From positions 99,175,094-99,231,065 of the forward strand of contig JBOZIK010000001.1 in assembly GCA_051453625.1 (NCBI GenBank): a stretch of 55,972 nucleotides of DNA, in the 5' to 3' direction. Each line of letters begins with the position of its first letter. Positions within the stretch are counted from its first letter, which is position 1. This document shows positions 12,262-22,888 of this stretch, piece after piece. Under the pieces are notes generated by a model. It saw nothing but the letters and a program-made list of their open reading frames with translations. It had not been told where the DNA came from and searched no databases. This stretch comes from Welwitschia mirabilis (Eukaryota; Gnetophyta; Gnetopsida; Welwitschiales). The position numbers were made by a program, and so were the translations under genes.

Positions 12262-12294
12262 ATGCATTTCTGCTTCAAGATGTTGCAGAGATAG
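12262..12294 (+). CDS. Upstream ORF 3, ten codons, close to the main start
   Basis: MHFCFKMLQR then TAG, ending 66 bases before the main ATG. It lies after the likely acceptor sites, so it is the upstream frame most likely to remain in mature mRNA. Ten-codon frames arise easily by chance. Confidence 0.3.
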   Translation: MHFCFKMLQR

Positions 12295-12360
12295 GGCATA
12301 TTCCAGCCCCGTTTCTCAAAAAGTCCGGTTTCGGATTAGCAACGATTAATAAATAAATAA

Positions 12361-13684
12361 ATGGTAAAGAGTTGCTTTAAAACCTTATCTGGAATGGAGG
12401 ATGATGCAATAGATGAGCTGACAACATACCAGTCTGAGTCCAAAAAGAGAAGGCTAACTGTAGATCAGGTGAGATCCCTGGAAAGGAGTTTCGAAATGGA
12501 AAGTAAACTGGAACCAGAGAAGAAATTGCAGTTGGCTCAAGAACTTGGTATGCAGCCTCGGCAGGTAGCTGTTTGGTTCCAGAACAGGAGGGCCAGATGG
12601 AAAACCAAACAGCTTGAAAGAGAATTTACTTGTCTCAAAGCTGATTATGAGTCTCTGAGATCCAGTTTTGAAAGCCTTCAACAAGAGAAAATCAGTCTGC
12701 TTTCCGAGGTTAGATTTCTACAAATTTTGCAACATTTTGTGATTTTAGTTTCCTCTTTGGATGATTCTGCTTCAACAAGTGATCCATTTGTTACTCATTT
12801 TTCTATATTTTGAATGATTTGTTCGATGACCATATCGTTTGATCTATCAGCTGAGAATGGCTTTTTGTTGATCCTACGCTCTTAGTTAAACGCGTCAAGT
12901 AGGAATCTGTGTTTCCATCAAACCTTCTTTGTCACTGGAACTTCAAAACCATAACATTTTTGTTTGAAATTTTCTTGGGGCATGCAATATGCACAAAATC
13001 TAATGAGAAAATTGGATTTTTTTTCCTCAACAGGTTTTTATTTTCTCTCCACGAATTCCTTATAGTGTAAGTGAAATCATGTTCCTGATTTTCTTCTTCT
13101 TGCAGTTGGATAGCTTGAAGAAAAAGCTGGGAGACCACCGAGATGTTTTAGATACCCCAGGAAAGGATAATGGTGCGATCCAGAATGGCACAAGTGACCC
13201 AAAAACTCAAGAAATTAAGGACCTCCCTGATCTTGCTTTCTACTCGAAAGCAGACAGCGCAGGTTCTGAGAAAATTGACACGGAGGTGAAACCTGTCCGA
13301 GTTTTGGTCATCAAGGCGAATGGGAACTTTTGTAACCCAAGCAGTGAATGCAGTGCAGAGATGGTGAGCGAGGACAAGCAATTGTCACATCAGACTCTCA
13401 ATCCCCTTTTCCAGGCCGCTGTCTCATCCATGAAATATTTGTCTCCTAACCATAATGATAGTATTACCAGTAGTGGAGACGACGTTGATAACCAAGGCTA
13501 TGTCTTTCTGGGAGAGGCCATATGTGGCATGAATCTTCCTCCAAGAGCAAACAAACTTCTCAGGGCTGATGATATCAGTGGCTACATCCATGAAGATACT
13601 TCTTCTAACAACTTGTTTGCCACTTCCGCAGATGACCACGGCCAAGTTGCGAGCAGCCTGCCTTGGTGGGAATGCTGGACCTGA
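12361..13684 (+). CDS. HD-Zip class I transcription factor (exons 12361-12708 and 13106-13684)
   Basis: Encodes a 308-residue nuclear DNA-binding protein of the plant-only HD-Zip family, class I; members bind CAATNATTG-type sites as dimers and control growth and stress responses. Exon 1 gives residues 1-116: an acidic N-terminus, the homeodomain at about 28-83 with [11 protein letters not shown] at 71-81, and the class I junction KTKQLE. The leucine zipper has Leu at 85, 92, 99, 106, 113 and 120. The last Leu comes from exon 2, so removing the 397-bp intron keeps both frame and heptad. Exon 2 adds an acidic, Ser-rich tail ending [10 protein letters not shown], like the tryptophan-rich activation motif of several HD-Zip I proteins. 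Reading on past the splice site would lose the sixth heptad and stop at 12813. Met-12 (12394) is a possible alternative start. I cannot assign an orthologue. Confidence 0.93.
12709..13105 (+). other. Intron of the HD-Zip gene (397 bp)
   Basis: It begins GTTAGA right after codon 116 (gag) and ends in a pyrimidine-rich ttcttcttcttgcag. It is phase 0. It is more AT-rich than the exons, as usual for plants, and interrupts the leucine zipper region. Confidence 0.88.
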
Positions 13685-13990
13685 TGCTGTGTATTAATCA
13701 TCTTACAGATGATTTATGTCTATATGGTAAGCTCCAAATCAGGGCTAAATGTACTGTAAGTTTTTAACTTGCTTAGCAAAATATTTTGTAAGATTTATTA
13801 TTATGTTAGAACCATCAATGCCAGGCATTCATAACTGTACAATTGCCAGATGCAACGAGAAGCTAAAGCTAGAAACAGGTACTTGTTGTGTGGTCTAGTT
13901 AGGCTTGTAGATACAGAAGGCTTGCTTCATTCTTACTAAATATGAATTTTCGAGGCTATTCCATTTTGGCTTAGAGCTTGAAAATTTGAT
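13685..13990 (+). other. Probable 3' UTR of the HD-Zip gene
   Basis: The sequence after the TGA is non-coding and moderately AT-rich. I see no canonical AATAAA close to the stop; plant poly-A signals are loose, so the end of the transcript cannot be fixed. Confidence 0.4.
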
Positions 13991-14895
13991 GAGTTTAGTG
14001 CTAATTAAGGATAAAATGGTTGCGTTATCATAAATTGATACTAATATAATTATGACTTCAACGCAATTGGCAGCTTGTGCTTTTGCCGAGCTGGTTGTAA
14101 CTTATCTCTGAATGGTTGATGACCCGTAAAATCAGATTTGGTATTAGCCATCTAAGGAAATTAAATATGCACTTGAGATGACATTATCTGAGATCCATCA
14201 GAAGAGGAGGGCAGTTACTCCTTGTGTTTTTGTCAGACTAGCGAAAAGCATTCTTTGCAAGTGAAGCCACTTTCTTAGACAAACCCTTTGTGGGTCTGCC
14301 AAAGGACAAAGCAGGGTCAATTGACAGTGAGTTCTGTACGTGAATCATGTTGATTTTGAGAAAAGCACATAGATATACTTAAAAAAGTCTTTTTGAATAG
14401 TCCATTTACTATTTTCAGTGTGATGTGAACATCCCTCCAAAATCAATTGCAATTTGCAAAGGCAAATTGCCATTGGTATACAATGTGAAAAAGAGAAAGT
14501 GACCTACCTATTGGAATCTGATTTTGTCATTTCACTGACTTTTTCTTTGCTCAATGTTCAGGAGACAAATTGTGTAAGTAGGATAAGATTGACTTTGAAT
14601 TAGTTAGAGTGGTGAAAAGGAAAGCTTATTACAACATGGGCCCTCACTCTCGACCTAACAAGGTTGATGATCTATGTCTCAATGAAATCAACAGTACCAT
14701 AGATAAAATCATGTTATTATGAGCTTGCTATATATTATAGTTAAGTCTAACTCATGTTTATAAGTGGTGAGCTTCAAGATCTTTGGTTGAAGTCATATGT
14801 TGTGTGGGTTGGTGTATTGTTTGACTTGTGTACTCTAAGCTCACCTAACATGAGCTTTGCCTTAAGCAAGAATTGATTGCTTGGTGACTAGCTTT
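13991..14895. other. Unassigned sequence downstream of the HD-Zip gene
   Basis: No coding domain or transposon motif seen. Composition is intermediate between the gene island and the AT-rich remainder. Confidence 0.4.
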
Positions 14896-15041
14896 GAAGT
14901 ACAGTGGAAAAGCAAGACTTGATTTTTTGGTCATCAGGAAGCACAGATGACCCATGGGTTTTTGTCTAGAAGTACAGTGGAAAAGCAAGACTTGATTTTT
15001 TGGTCATCAGGAAGCACAGATGACCCATGGTTTTTTGTCTA
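14896..15041. repeat. Two-copy 73-bp tandem duplication
   Basis: The unit gaagtacagtggaaaagcaa... occupies 14896-14968 and again 14969-15041. I find a single base difference between the copies (catgggttttt versus catggtttttt). Such identity in a window of strongly eroded repeats indicates a recent duplication. Confidence 0.92.
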
Positions 15042-15159
15042 GCTAAGTAAAGCAATGACCTTAGAGAGCGTAATACAATTTTCCAAAAGGTGTTACTCAT
15101 CCATTAGAAGAGAAACCTCCTATTCTCCTTCTAAAACATAGACAATTCATATTGGTTTT

Positions 15160-15245
15160 TTTTTGGATGCTACAGGAATCTCCCTCCAAAACTAACAAAG
15201 CATACTCTTTTGGGATGCTACATTAATCTTCCTTCAAAATTGGAG
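15160..15245. repeat. Imperfect direct repeat, about 49-bp period
   Basis: ggatgctacaggaatctccc followed by tccaaaa near 15164 recurs as ggatgctacattaatcttcc followed by ttcaaaa near 15213. The two are clearly related but diverged. Confidence 0.6.
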
Positions 15246-15372
15246 TAAGAAGCACATAGTATCTTCAAATTCAGTTATATGTATGTGTACTTGTCCCTCG
15301 TAATCATACTAAGTTAAATTGGAGTAAACAAAGTAAACAAAGCATACCATGTTCGGATTTAGTTGTAAAGAT

Positions 15373-15929
15373 NNNNNNNNNNNNNNNNNNNNNNNNNNNN
15401 NNNNNNNNNNNNNNNNNNNNNNNNNNNNNNNNNNNNNNNNNNNNNNNNNNNNNNNNNNNNNNNNNNNNNNNNNNNNNNNNNNNNNNNNNNNNNNNNNNNN
15501 NNNNNNNNNNNNNNNNNNNNNNNNNNNNNNNNNNNNNNNNNNNNNNNNNNNNNNNNNNNNNNNNNNNNNNNNNNNNNNNNNNNNNNNNNNNNNNNNNNNN
15601 NNNNNNNNNNNNNNNNNNNNNNNNNNNNNNNNNNNNNNNNNNNNNNNNNNNNNNNNNNNNNNNNNNNNNNNNNNNNNNNNNNNNNNNNNNNNNNNNNNNN
15701 NNNNNNNNNNNNNNNNNNNNNNNNNNNNNNNNNNNNNNNNNNNNNNNNNNNNNNNNNNNNNNNNNNNNNNNNNNNNNNNNNNNNNNNNNNNNNNNNNNNN
15801 NNNNNNNNNNNNNNNNNNNNNNNNNNNNNNNNNNNNNNNNNNNNNNNNNNNNNNNNNNNNNNNNNNNNNNNNNNNNNNNNNNNNNNNNNNNNNNNNNNNN
15901 NNNNNNNNNNNNNNNNNNNNNNNNNNNNN
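15373..15929. other. Assembly gap (557 N) flanked by direct repeats
   Basis: The same 19-base string accatgttcggatttagtt ends just before the gap (from 15346) and begins just after it (from 15932). The gap therefore probably covers a tandem array. Confidence 0.9.
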
Positions 15930-17390
15930 CTTACCATGTTCGGATTTAGTTTTAAATATGTGCGCTCTTCTTTTCAACCTTACTAAGTAAATTACTATAG
16001 CAATGACTTTGAAATGTGATATCCATGACATTGTTGTCCATCATCAACTACAGAAAATTCATTAGACAAATGAGGTTACCTTATCAATCATCATTTAGTA
16101 TTAGTCTTCATTGTTAATGAGTTCCTTCATATTCTACTCCAATACAAAGTAAGTGTTTTATGATCTTAGGAATGTCTGTGAGGTACTCTTTATGTTGGCA
16201 TTTGTAACATGCTCTATAAATAGGTGTGAGAATGTCTTCTTTTCTAAGATTACCTCTTTTTTCCCCCTCTAGAAATTCATTTTTAATATTTAAGCACCAC
16301 ACATATGCACTCTCAACTCTTTCACACTATAGTAGTCAAACAGAACTCTAAGATATAAGCACAACTAACTTGATATGGAATCATTTCAGATCCTTTGAAT
16401 TTCAAAAGGTTTGATATTGAATCAAGTGCTCTTTCTATACTTTGTAATATAATCACTTTACTATCAACTGTAATTGGACAATTGTAGTCCCTATGGATCA
16501 ATAGATTTCTGAAGAAAATATACCTTTAGCCATTTTAAAATTGTGACTCTATGTTTGTAATAGGACATTTGCCAACTAGTTACTTTGAAAAGAAATTTTA
16601 TTTTTCATAATTTATGGTTTAATAAATAACATTTTTAAGACTAGAACCTCTTGTTCAAAATTTCATTTTTGAATTTTAGATAAATAATATGAACTCTTTT
16701 GTCCATACTATCTAATAATCTAATAAGATATTAAAGCTTTATTGATAATGGTGTTTTTAAATATTAATGTTACACTTCAAACTTAGAGCGCCTAATTGAG
16801 ACTTGTAGAATTAATTTTGTTTTTTGTATTAACATTCCTTTTATGTGTATATACTCATTTAAGGTTTTGAAAGTTAAAATTGAAATGTTGCTATCTGCAA
16901 GTCGTATGTGACTCCTCACAATGATTCTTTTGTTATGCTAAAGTCCTCACAACAATCAAACTAAGTAAAAATTAAAATATTTATTTTAGCTTTGCACACC
17001 CATCAAAGAGTTAAGATCTATTAATGTTTAGACCTTTATAACCCTTTTCGATGATTAGTTATGTGATCAACATCTATTCATTATTTAGTATAGTTATTAG
17101 TCTTGTAGGCATTGATTCTTATTAGCCTTTGCCTCAAAGAAGGGATCACATTGTTGGAATGAACACGACTACTTGTTTGGCTTAAGTTGCCATGTATCAC
17201 TAGATCCCAAGGAACCAAGATGCCTAATCTCAAAGGTGAGATTGTGAATTTTCTTAATTTTGTTTTTCCTAAGGATCTTTTTTATTAATATGCATCTAAA
17301 TGCTCTTCATGATATGTTTTTCTCTCAAGTTTTAGGTTATTTGCCTTGTTTAGCAAATTATATGGTGTAGATATAGGTGGCTTTTCTTAG
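15930..17390. other. AT-rich unassigned sequence
   Basis: No domain recognised. A 62-codon minus-strand frame at 16114-16302 has no family match. Confidence 0.4.
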
Positions 17391-18060
17391 CCTTGAATTG
17401 CCTAATAAGCGTGTTAAAAATTACACTTGAAGATTTTATCTAGTACAATTTTCTACTAAAAATTTGGAAGATAGATCTTTGCATGTTCATATTTTATTGC
17501 ATAAGCATGTCATACGTTATTACTTAATCATGGGATTATATCCTAGATGTTATCAATACTAAGTATAATTGATTTCTTTATTTACTAAAATTGCTAAATC
17601 TGCTTCTTACTTTGAAAAAAAAATTCCAAGTATGAGATTGTTGGTTTTTATGGTAAAGTCTTACAAGAAGATATTTAAAACATGGAATCTACTCCTTTAA
17701 AATTTAATCCAAATCATTTTGCTATTGGCAGCACTTGTTTGGGACCATCTAATGGTTTGAATGCTAAGCATTTAGTTAGTCTAATAGTAGATGTCAATGT
17801 GTTTCAACTTCTTCCAACTTGCAAGTGTGCTGTTTCTAGCACTTCTATCAAGAAATACAAAAAAAGTGTTATAGTTAGTTCGATGATAAAGAATAGATTA
17901 GCTACACCACCTTTCTAGCAAGTAATTTTACCTTTAGCATTATCTTAACTACCTTTAATAGAGGTTACATTCTCCCTTTGAAGCTTTAAATGTGTAAGTT
18001 GATGTGGAAAATATTAATATAGTTGTGGATCTTATGCGCTCCTCTTATGTGATTCTTCTA
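17391..18060 (+). pseudogene. Possible LINE ORF1 remnant
   Basis: At about 17430-17500 one frame reads FYLVQFSTKNLEDRSLHVH, resembling the (F)xxxxF.s.eDR segment of the DUF4283-type region in ORF1 of plant L1-like LINEs. An open frame at 17682-17918 (78 codons) has no clear match. Position just upstream of the plus-strand endonuclease supports the reading, but the match is short. Confidence 0.35.
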
Positions 18061-18074
18061 TAGTATTTGTGATG

Positions 18075-19386
18075 GTACTATTGTCTTGGAATTTTTAGAG
18101 TCTTACAAATAGAATCTACAGGACAAGAGCTGCAATGGTACTTTGTTGTCTTTTAGCTAATATAGTTTTAGTCCTTTTGCAAGAAGCTAAACTTTCTATT
18201 GACATTATGCATTTTGTCCATAAGAAATTCATTAAATGAAGCACTATAATTACCACTCAACATATTGAGCTTTATGGTGGAGTAAGTATCATTCTTCATT
18301 TAAGGTGAACTTGAAAATTGATTTTTAGTAATTTAGATTCCCAACATAGAGTTGTATGGGTAGTTTTCAATTCCCCATTTGGATGTTTGGCATTTGTACA
18401 AGTTATGCACTAAACTTTCTAGTTCAAAGAAATCAGTTATGGCATGAATTAATTTCTCCCTTCCATGGATTTTACAATTAACTAGGGAAGATTTAATAAT
18501 TTAGATATGATGTCTAATAATAAATGAGGCATTTTTTAGCTTATAGTTCATCTTGAAATTAAATAGTGATGATTTTATAAAAGCTTTTTGTTTGTTTGAT
18601 GTTGTTTAGAGGACACATAAATTTCCTCATAATAGTTCACATGGAGTAACCATTATGGTGGATATTCACTTATTTTTGGTAGGTTAGATAGGTTTTACCT
18701 TTTATTCCATCTCCTTTTAAAATAATAACTATACATTCAAAGTTTATTAGCATGTTGTCCTATTAGATCATCGACTAAATTTTCTAATAGTGGATGCTCA
18801 AGATAATAAAGTGTATTTTCTACCTAAATTACTCAATCTTAGAAAAACTTATAGGGAAGAAAGTATTTATGCATACATGAAATACTAAATCTCATCCATC
18901 AAGTACAAGTAAGTGGATTTAATGCTGGAATAATGACATGTTTTATATTCATTTCCATGCATGCTCTGCTTGCAAATAGGTTATGACCCTTAAATGGAAG
19001 ACTTTTCAACACATTATAAGACAGATCCTCCATCTAACCTTGCCTTTGCAAGAAAACCCATTTAACATTTAACTTCAAGTAGACTTAGCAAAAGCACAAG
19101 AATCAAAACAAAAATGGAAATAATATTATGCTCAAAGTGCTTTAGTTAAGTATATGCTATCTTGGTTGAAAATTTAAGAACTACTTTGTAGAGAATTTTT
19201 CGACTATTTAAAGCATAATAATGATCATCAATAAATTAGATAGCTAATGATAAAAACTCACCTTATTATAAATCCTTATGATCTGTTTACTTGTTTAACT
19301 TCCCATTTTGGGAAGGTTTTTCAAGTGAATCTATTAAATCTTCCTTCCTTTTAACAAGTATATTTAGTTATCCAAAGCAAATTAAT
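18075..19386 (+). pseudogene. LINE endonuclease and linker remnant (plus strand)
   Basis: The plus strand carries the motif series of an L1-type endonuclease: LSWN at 18081-18092, LVLLQEAKLS around 18168-18197 and YGGVSIILH near 18270. GRFN follows at 18486-18497, where GDFN is expected (catalytic Asp replaced). FTWSN is at 18636-18650, and GRLDRFY at 18678-18698. Near 18760 another frame reads LLDHRLNFLIV, matching the SDH.P block. The linker before reverse transcriptase follows, with LAKAQES near 19090. Many stops and shifts. Homology ends at 19386, exactly where a TGTCACAT LTR start appears; the reverse transcriptase seems to continue at about 27600. Confidence 0.78.
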
Positions 19387-19933
19387 TGTCACATCCCTAA
19401 TTTTTAACTATCAAGATTTAAGTTCAAAATGTCTGACTAAACATGTTTAAAGAGAATATGATATTTTATAAGGTTAATATTTTATGTTAATTCTTAAATG
19501 GTTTCTTTTATAGCTAATGGTTCCATGATTATTATTTTTGTATAATTATATTTTAGCTTTATTCATTTAATTGTTTATTTTGGAAAATGCCAATGAATTG
19601 TGGATTTGTAATTATTATGAATGGAAATGCTCACTGTTTGAAGTTATTTTATTATTTAGTGTAATGTAAAAGAAGATCTTGAATTGTAACAGTAACCATG
19701 TTTATGGAATATTTTATGATTGCTACTAATGTCTTGTTTATTATTTATTATTTATGGCAAGCATATCATTATTTATTATCTACCTAGTGGCCTGGTAAGG
19801 TAACGAAATCCCCACTATTTCCACCACCTTTACCACTTTCACCATACCATTTCCATCACCTTTACCACTTCCATCACCATCACCACTTCTAGCACACTAC
19901 TCCCACCACCTTCACCACTTCCATCACCTTCAT
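19387..19933 (+). repeat. 5' LTR (left part) of a gypsy-like element
   Basis: It begins TGTCACATCCCTAATTTTTA and is similar over about 500 bases to the stretch that begins at 24116 (TGTCACATACCAAATTTTTA), including tgataaggtaac-like and gaaatccc segments and a CCA-rich run. Two direct copies flanking a gag gene and each opening with TG identify them as the LTRs of one element. The right part of this LTR is lost behind a gap and an antisense copia fragment. Confidence 0.75.
19812..19933. repeat. CCA/CCT-rich low-complexity tract in LTR
   Basis: A run of units such as accacttccatcacc. The equivalent tract lies at about 24488-24625 in the other LTR, so it belongs to the element and is not a random microsatellite. 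On the minus strand it makes a Gly/Val-rich open frame that is an artefact. Confidence 0.8.
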
Positions 19934-20033
19934 NNNNNNNNNNNNNNNNNNNNNNNNNNNNNNNNNNNNNNNNNNNNNNNNNNNNNNNNNNNNNNNNNNN
20001 NNNNNNNNNNNNNNNNNNNNNNNNNNNNNNNNN
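19934..20033. other. Assembly gap (100 N)
   Basis: Exactly 100 N, a common placeholder for a gap of unknown size. The antisense copia element to its right is cut off here, so its pol gene and second LTR may be missing in the gap. Confidence 0.95.
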
Positions 20034-20930
20034 AGAGAGCATGGTTCTGATCATCATCTTCTTGTGCACAATGAGCCTTCTGATCATCATCTTTATTTCT
20101 GCACTCATTGGCGTAATGACCAAATTTATGGCAATTGTAACATTCAACATTTAACTTGTCATACCTTCATTTATGATGACCATGACCCAACCTCTGAAAT
20201 TCTGATATTGATGATGGTTGAAAACCGACTTTTCTTGATCATTATTATTGTGCCCAGACTGCTATGACCTCGTCCTCTATCATGTAAATTTCCATTCTTT
20301 TGTGTTGTTTTACCAGCTTCTTTAGTTTTGATGGAACTTTAAAAGGCCTATTCTATTAGCTTCTCTAGCTGCCTCTCATTCATCCATTACTCATGAGCTT
20401 ACAAAGTGCTTGATACTTCATCAACTGCCATCGACAATAAATCATGGGCTTCTTCGAAAGCCACTATGATATGCTCAAATGATGGGGTTAGTGACTATAG
20501 GATCTTCTCCATCTTATCTTTCTCTTTGCACTTTTTACCATAAATTTTCATTTAATTTATTATAGTAAGAAGCCGACTTACATAATTTACCATAGTTTCA
20601 GAGAAATCCATTTACAAAATTTCATATTGATGCCTTAAGTTTTAGAGTCAGACCTTTGTATGTTATCATCAGTGTATCCCATGCTTGCTTTGAAGTGGTT
20701 GCTCTAATGATCTTTTTAAAGACTTCATTATTAACTCCTTGATGAATGAGATACAAGGCATTCTTGTCTTTCTTCTTATTGTCACAGTGGGTTGCCTTTT
20801 TTGTATCACTAGTATTTGCTCCCAGATCATCAACGCCATTCTCTATGACACTTAGGAATTCATGTTAGATAGTCCATGGATTGTGATTTTTTCCATCCAA
20901 GATAAGAACCAAAATTTGGATCAAGCCATT
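20034..20930 (-). pseudogene. Antisense Ty1/copia gag with intact zinc knuckle
   Basis: Read on the minus strand from about 20930, the capsid gene starts MNGLIQILVLILDGKN and NPWTI, and continues with QAWDTL, EKIL-SLTPSFEHIIVAFEEA and MAVDEV, blocks typical of UBN2-type copia gag. It ends in an intact CCHC knuckle, CYNCHKFGHYANEC, at 20101-20142. Several stops and shifts break it. It lies directly after a primer-binding site and LTR in the same orientation. The 3' part of the element is lost at the gap. Confidence 0.85.
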
Positions 20931-20939
20931 CATGACTAT

Positions 20940-20952
20940 GGCTCTAATACCA
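20940..20952 (-). other. Primer-binding site of the antisense copia element
   Basis: On the minus strand this reads tggtattagagcc, one mismatch from the plant consensus for the initiator tRNA-Met site, one base inside the LTR. This is the best preserved primer-binding site in the window. Confidence 0.85.
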
Positions 20953-20953
20953 C

Positions 20954-21180
20954 TGTTAAAAACTGAAACAAGAAGAGGTCTAGAACAAGTAACTTAAATG
21001 GGAGGAATATTTGTATTTCATTTATTAAAACAAGTTACAGCAGTACATATAAATAGGACAAATTCACAACTAGAGTTCCTGATTTTATGGTACCACTAAC
21101 TCATGCTAACCACTAACATCCCTAACACCACTAACACCACTAACACTGATAACAAACTCAATTAATAGCCACTAACAACA
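20954..21180 (-). repeat. LTR (227 bp) of the antisense copia element
   Basis: Bounded by TGTT and AACA, giving the expected short terminal inverted repeat, and adjoining a primer-binding site and gag start. It is the 5' LTR in minus orientation. No second copy is present in the window. It is rich in taacac/cactaac units at its outer end. Confidence 0.8.
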
Positions 21181-22678
21181 TGATGGAATAACTAATAGAA
21201 AATCAAAACAAAAAAATCAAAATTAAATCCAACATAACACACATTCATCTACTATTTCTATGAGCTCTAAATGTAATGTTTTTAGAGTTGTTAAACATTC
21301 AATTATTGCATAAATTAATTTCTCCTCATAGGCTACTTGCTTATTAAAAAAAATAAGTTTCAGACCATGGAGCCTTTTAAGAGATGTCCTTCTTATTGGA
21401 GATGTACCTTGCATTTACTAGGGAAGCTCAAATCTGTGTTTTTATTTCAAATGCATTTTTATGCTCTTATCTTCTCTTTTTTACTTCTACGTGATGCTCT
21501 CCTTTTATGGGGTTTACTTCTTCTATTAGCTTTTTTGCTTCAAGATAATGCTCTTTTCCTTGTTTTTTCATTTATCTATAAAAATGGCTTATTTAAAACT
21601 TTTAGGTATTTAGATCTTGTCATTCTTAAGAAAAACTTACAACTCATTAAAAATAGCTTAACTATTTATCAAAAAACTTTAAAAAATGAGGATTATTGAG
21701 ATAGAATCTTTAGAAGGCATTTAAGAAGAACCAACTTTGAAGTACGTTATTTCAGTTATGGGTGGTACATTGTACAATTTTGTTATTCTTAAAAACTCAT
21801 TAAAAAATAGTTACTAATTAATAGAGATGTAGTCTATTATTTTTAACTAATTAAGATTGGTATAATGACCAAAACATATGGGTTTTAAAACTGAGGTTGT
21901 GGATTCAACTATATATATATCCTAATTGTAAGTTAGGATTCTTTGTGATTTGTGTTTAGTTCCTTCACCATTAAAACTTCTTATGTATAAATAATTTATA
22001 GCTTTGATCAATGCTTTACCAATTCCTAGAAATATTTAGGCATATATATGAATAGATGTAGTCTATAACTAAGGTTAGGGGCTTGGCTTGTAGGATACAA
22101 ATAGTCAATCATAGTTTTACTCAAATTATTATATTAAGACTAACTAGCTTAATTAGTCTTTGGTGAACTTTTACATCTTAAAAATAAATACCATAATCTA
22201 GATTATCTATATTTTTAAATTTAAGTAACTATAATTAGATAAAAATAATTAATATCTCACTCTCATATATGGCTTTATAATTAATATCTTTTAAGATATT
22301 TACAAATTGTATCCCATCGAACTAGTATTTAAAATGTATTATATCTTCTCTTATGAACATTAGTGGCCCTCTATTATTTGTGGTGGCTATAGATTCTATC
22401 TTACCATTCTTGACCAAGGATTCTTCATGCCCCATCCATGCCTCAACCACACCATTATTGAGTAAGGAATAGCTTTGTGATTATTAATGTATTCATAAAT
22501 ATTAATAACTTAAGTAATGTTTCTATTACTATTCTCAAAATTAATTTGAATCTAATGCATGGCCTTCATCATTTCATAGGCCCTTGTCAATCCTTTGTTT
22601 TTAAACCCATCATTAATTTATTATAAAATTATGGGTTCAATTAAATAAATTTTAAGTTTTAACTAATAAAAATTATGG
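21181..22678 (+). other. Unassigned; perhaps the distal part of the gypsy 5' LTR
   Basis: Positionally this lies between the nested copia LTR and the primer-binding site of the gypsy-like element, so it should be the rest of its 5' LTR, but I could not align it convincingly to the region after 24650. A 120-codon open frame at 21337-21699 is Leu/Phe-rich and has no match. Confidence 0.3.
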
Positions 22679-22701
22679 GTATTACATTTTGTTATTGGAG
22701 C
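22679..22701 (+). other. LTR end and primer-binding-site-like motif of the gypsy-like element
   Basis: gggtattaca followed by ttttgttattggagc. The plant pattern is an LTR end ...ttaca, a short spacer, then tggtatcagagc. The motif is degenerate. A near copy (attacatttttgttattagagc) occurs at about 27491. Confidence 0.55.
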
Positions 22702-22888
22702 TTAGGTTTTAAATTTCATAGGGACAACTTTGGTTAAGTTGAGAAATTTAGTAGGCATAACTATTTTTAAGCCTGTTGGGTATAACTATTATAAGATTTG
22801 TGAATTCACTTAGCTTAACTGTTTAACAGAAGTTTATGATATGTGTATTTGCTTGTCTAATAGGAGTAACATGGTCCTAAAAAAAGCA

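Larger units (their letters stand above)
11229..12360 (+). promoter_or_regulatory. Promoter region and long 5' leader of the HD-Zip gene
   Basis: This stretch is clearly richer in G and C than its surroundings and contains no transposon domain. A weak TATA-like ctatatta lies near 11317. A strong splice-donor-like sequence (ctg/gtgagt) is at 11912-11920. Pyrimidine-rich acceptor-like sites lie downstream, for example before 12238 (ttctctttag). A 5' leader intron is therefore possible, but the pairing is not proved. The transcription start is unknown. A 94-codon open frame at 11229-11513 has no family match and is probably chance. Confidence 0.5.

Noticed and set aside
12709-12813. Reading exon 1 of the HD-Zip gene straight on to the stop at 12813
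   Set aside because: The zipper heptad register ends at the donor site and resumes exactly in exon 2, so the spliced form is preferred; a truncated isoform by intron retention remains possible.
15309-16031. Open frames of up to 240 codons around 15373-15929
   Set aside because: Created by the run of N.
19839-20150. Minus-strand frame with a Gly/Val/Met-rich stretch
   Set aside because: Product of the CCA/CCT-rich LTR tract joined across a gap to the antisense gag.
21337-21699. 120-codon Leu-rich frame as a membrane protein gene
   Set aside because: Hydrophobicity comes from T-rich DNA between transposon parts; no start context or family support.
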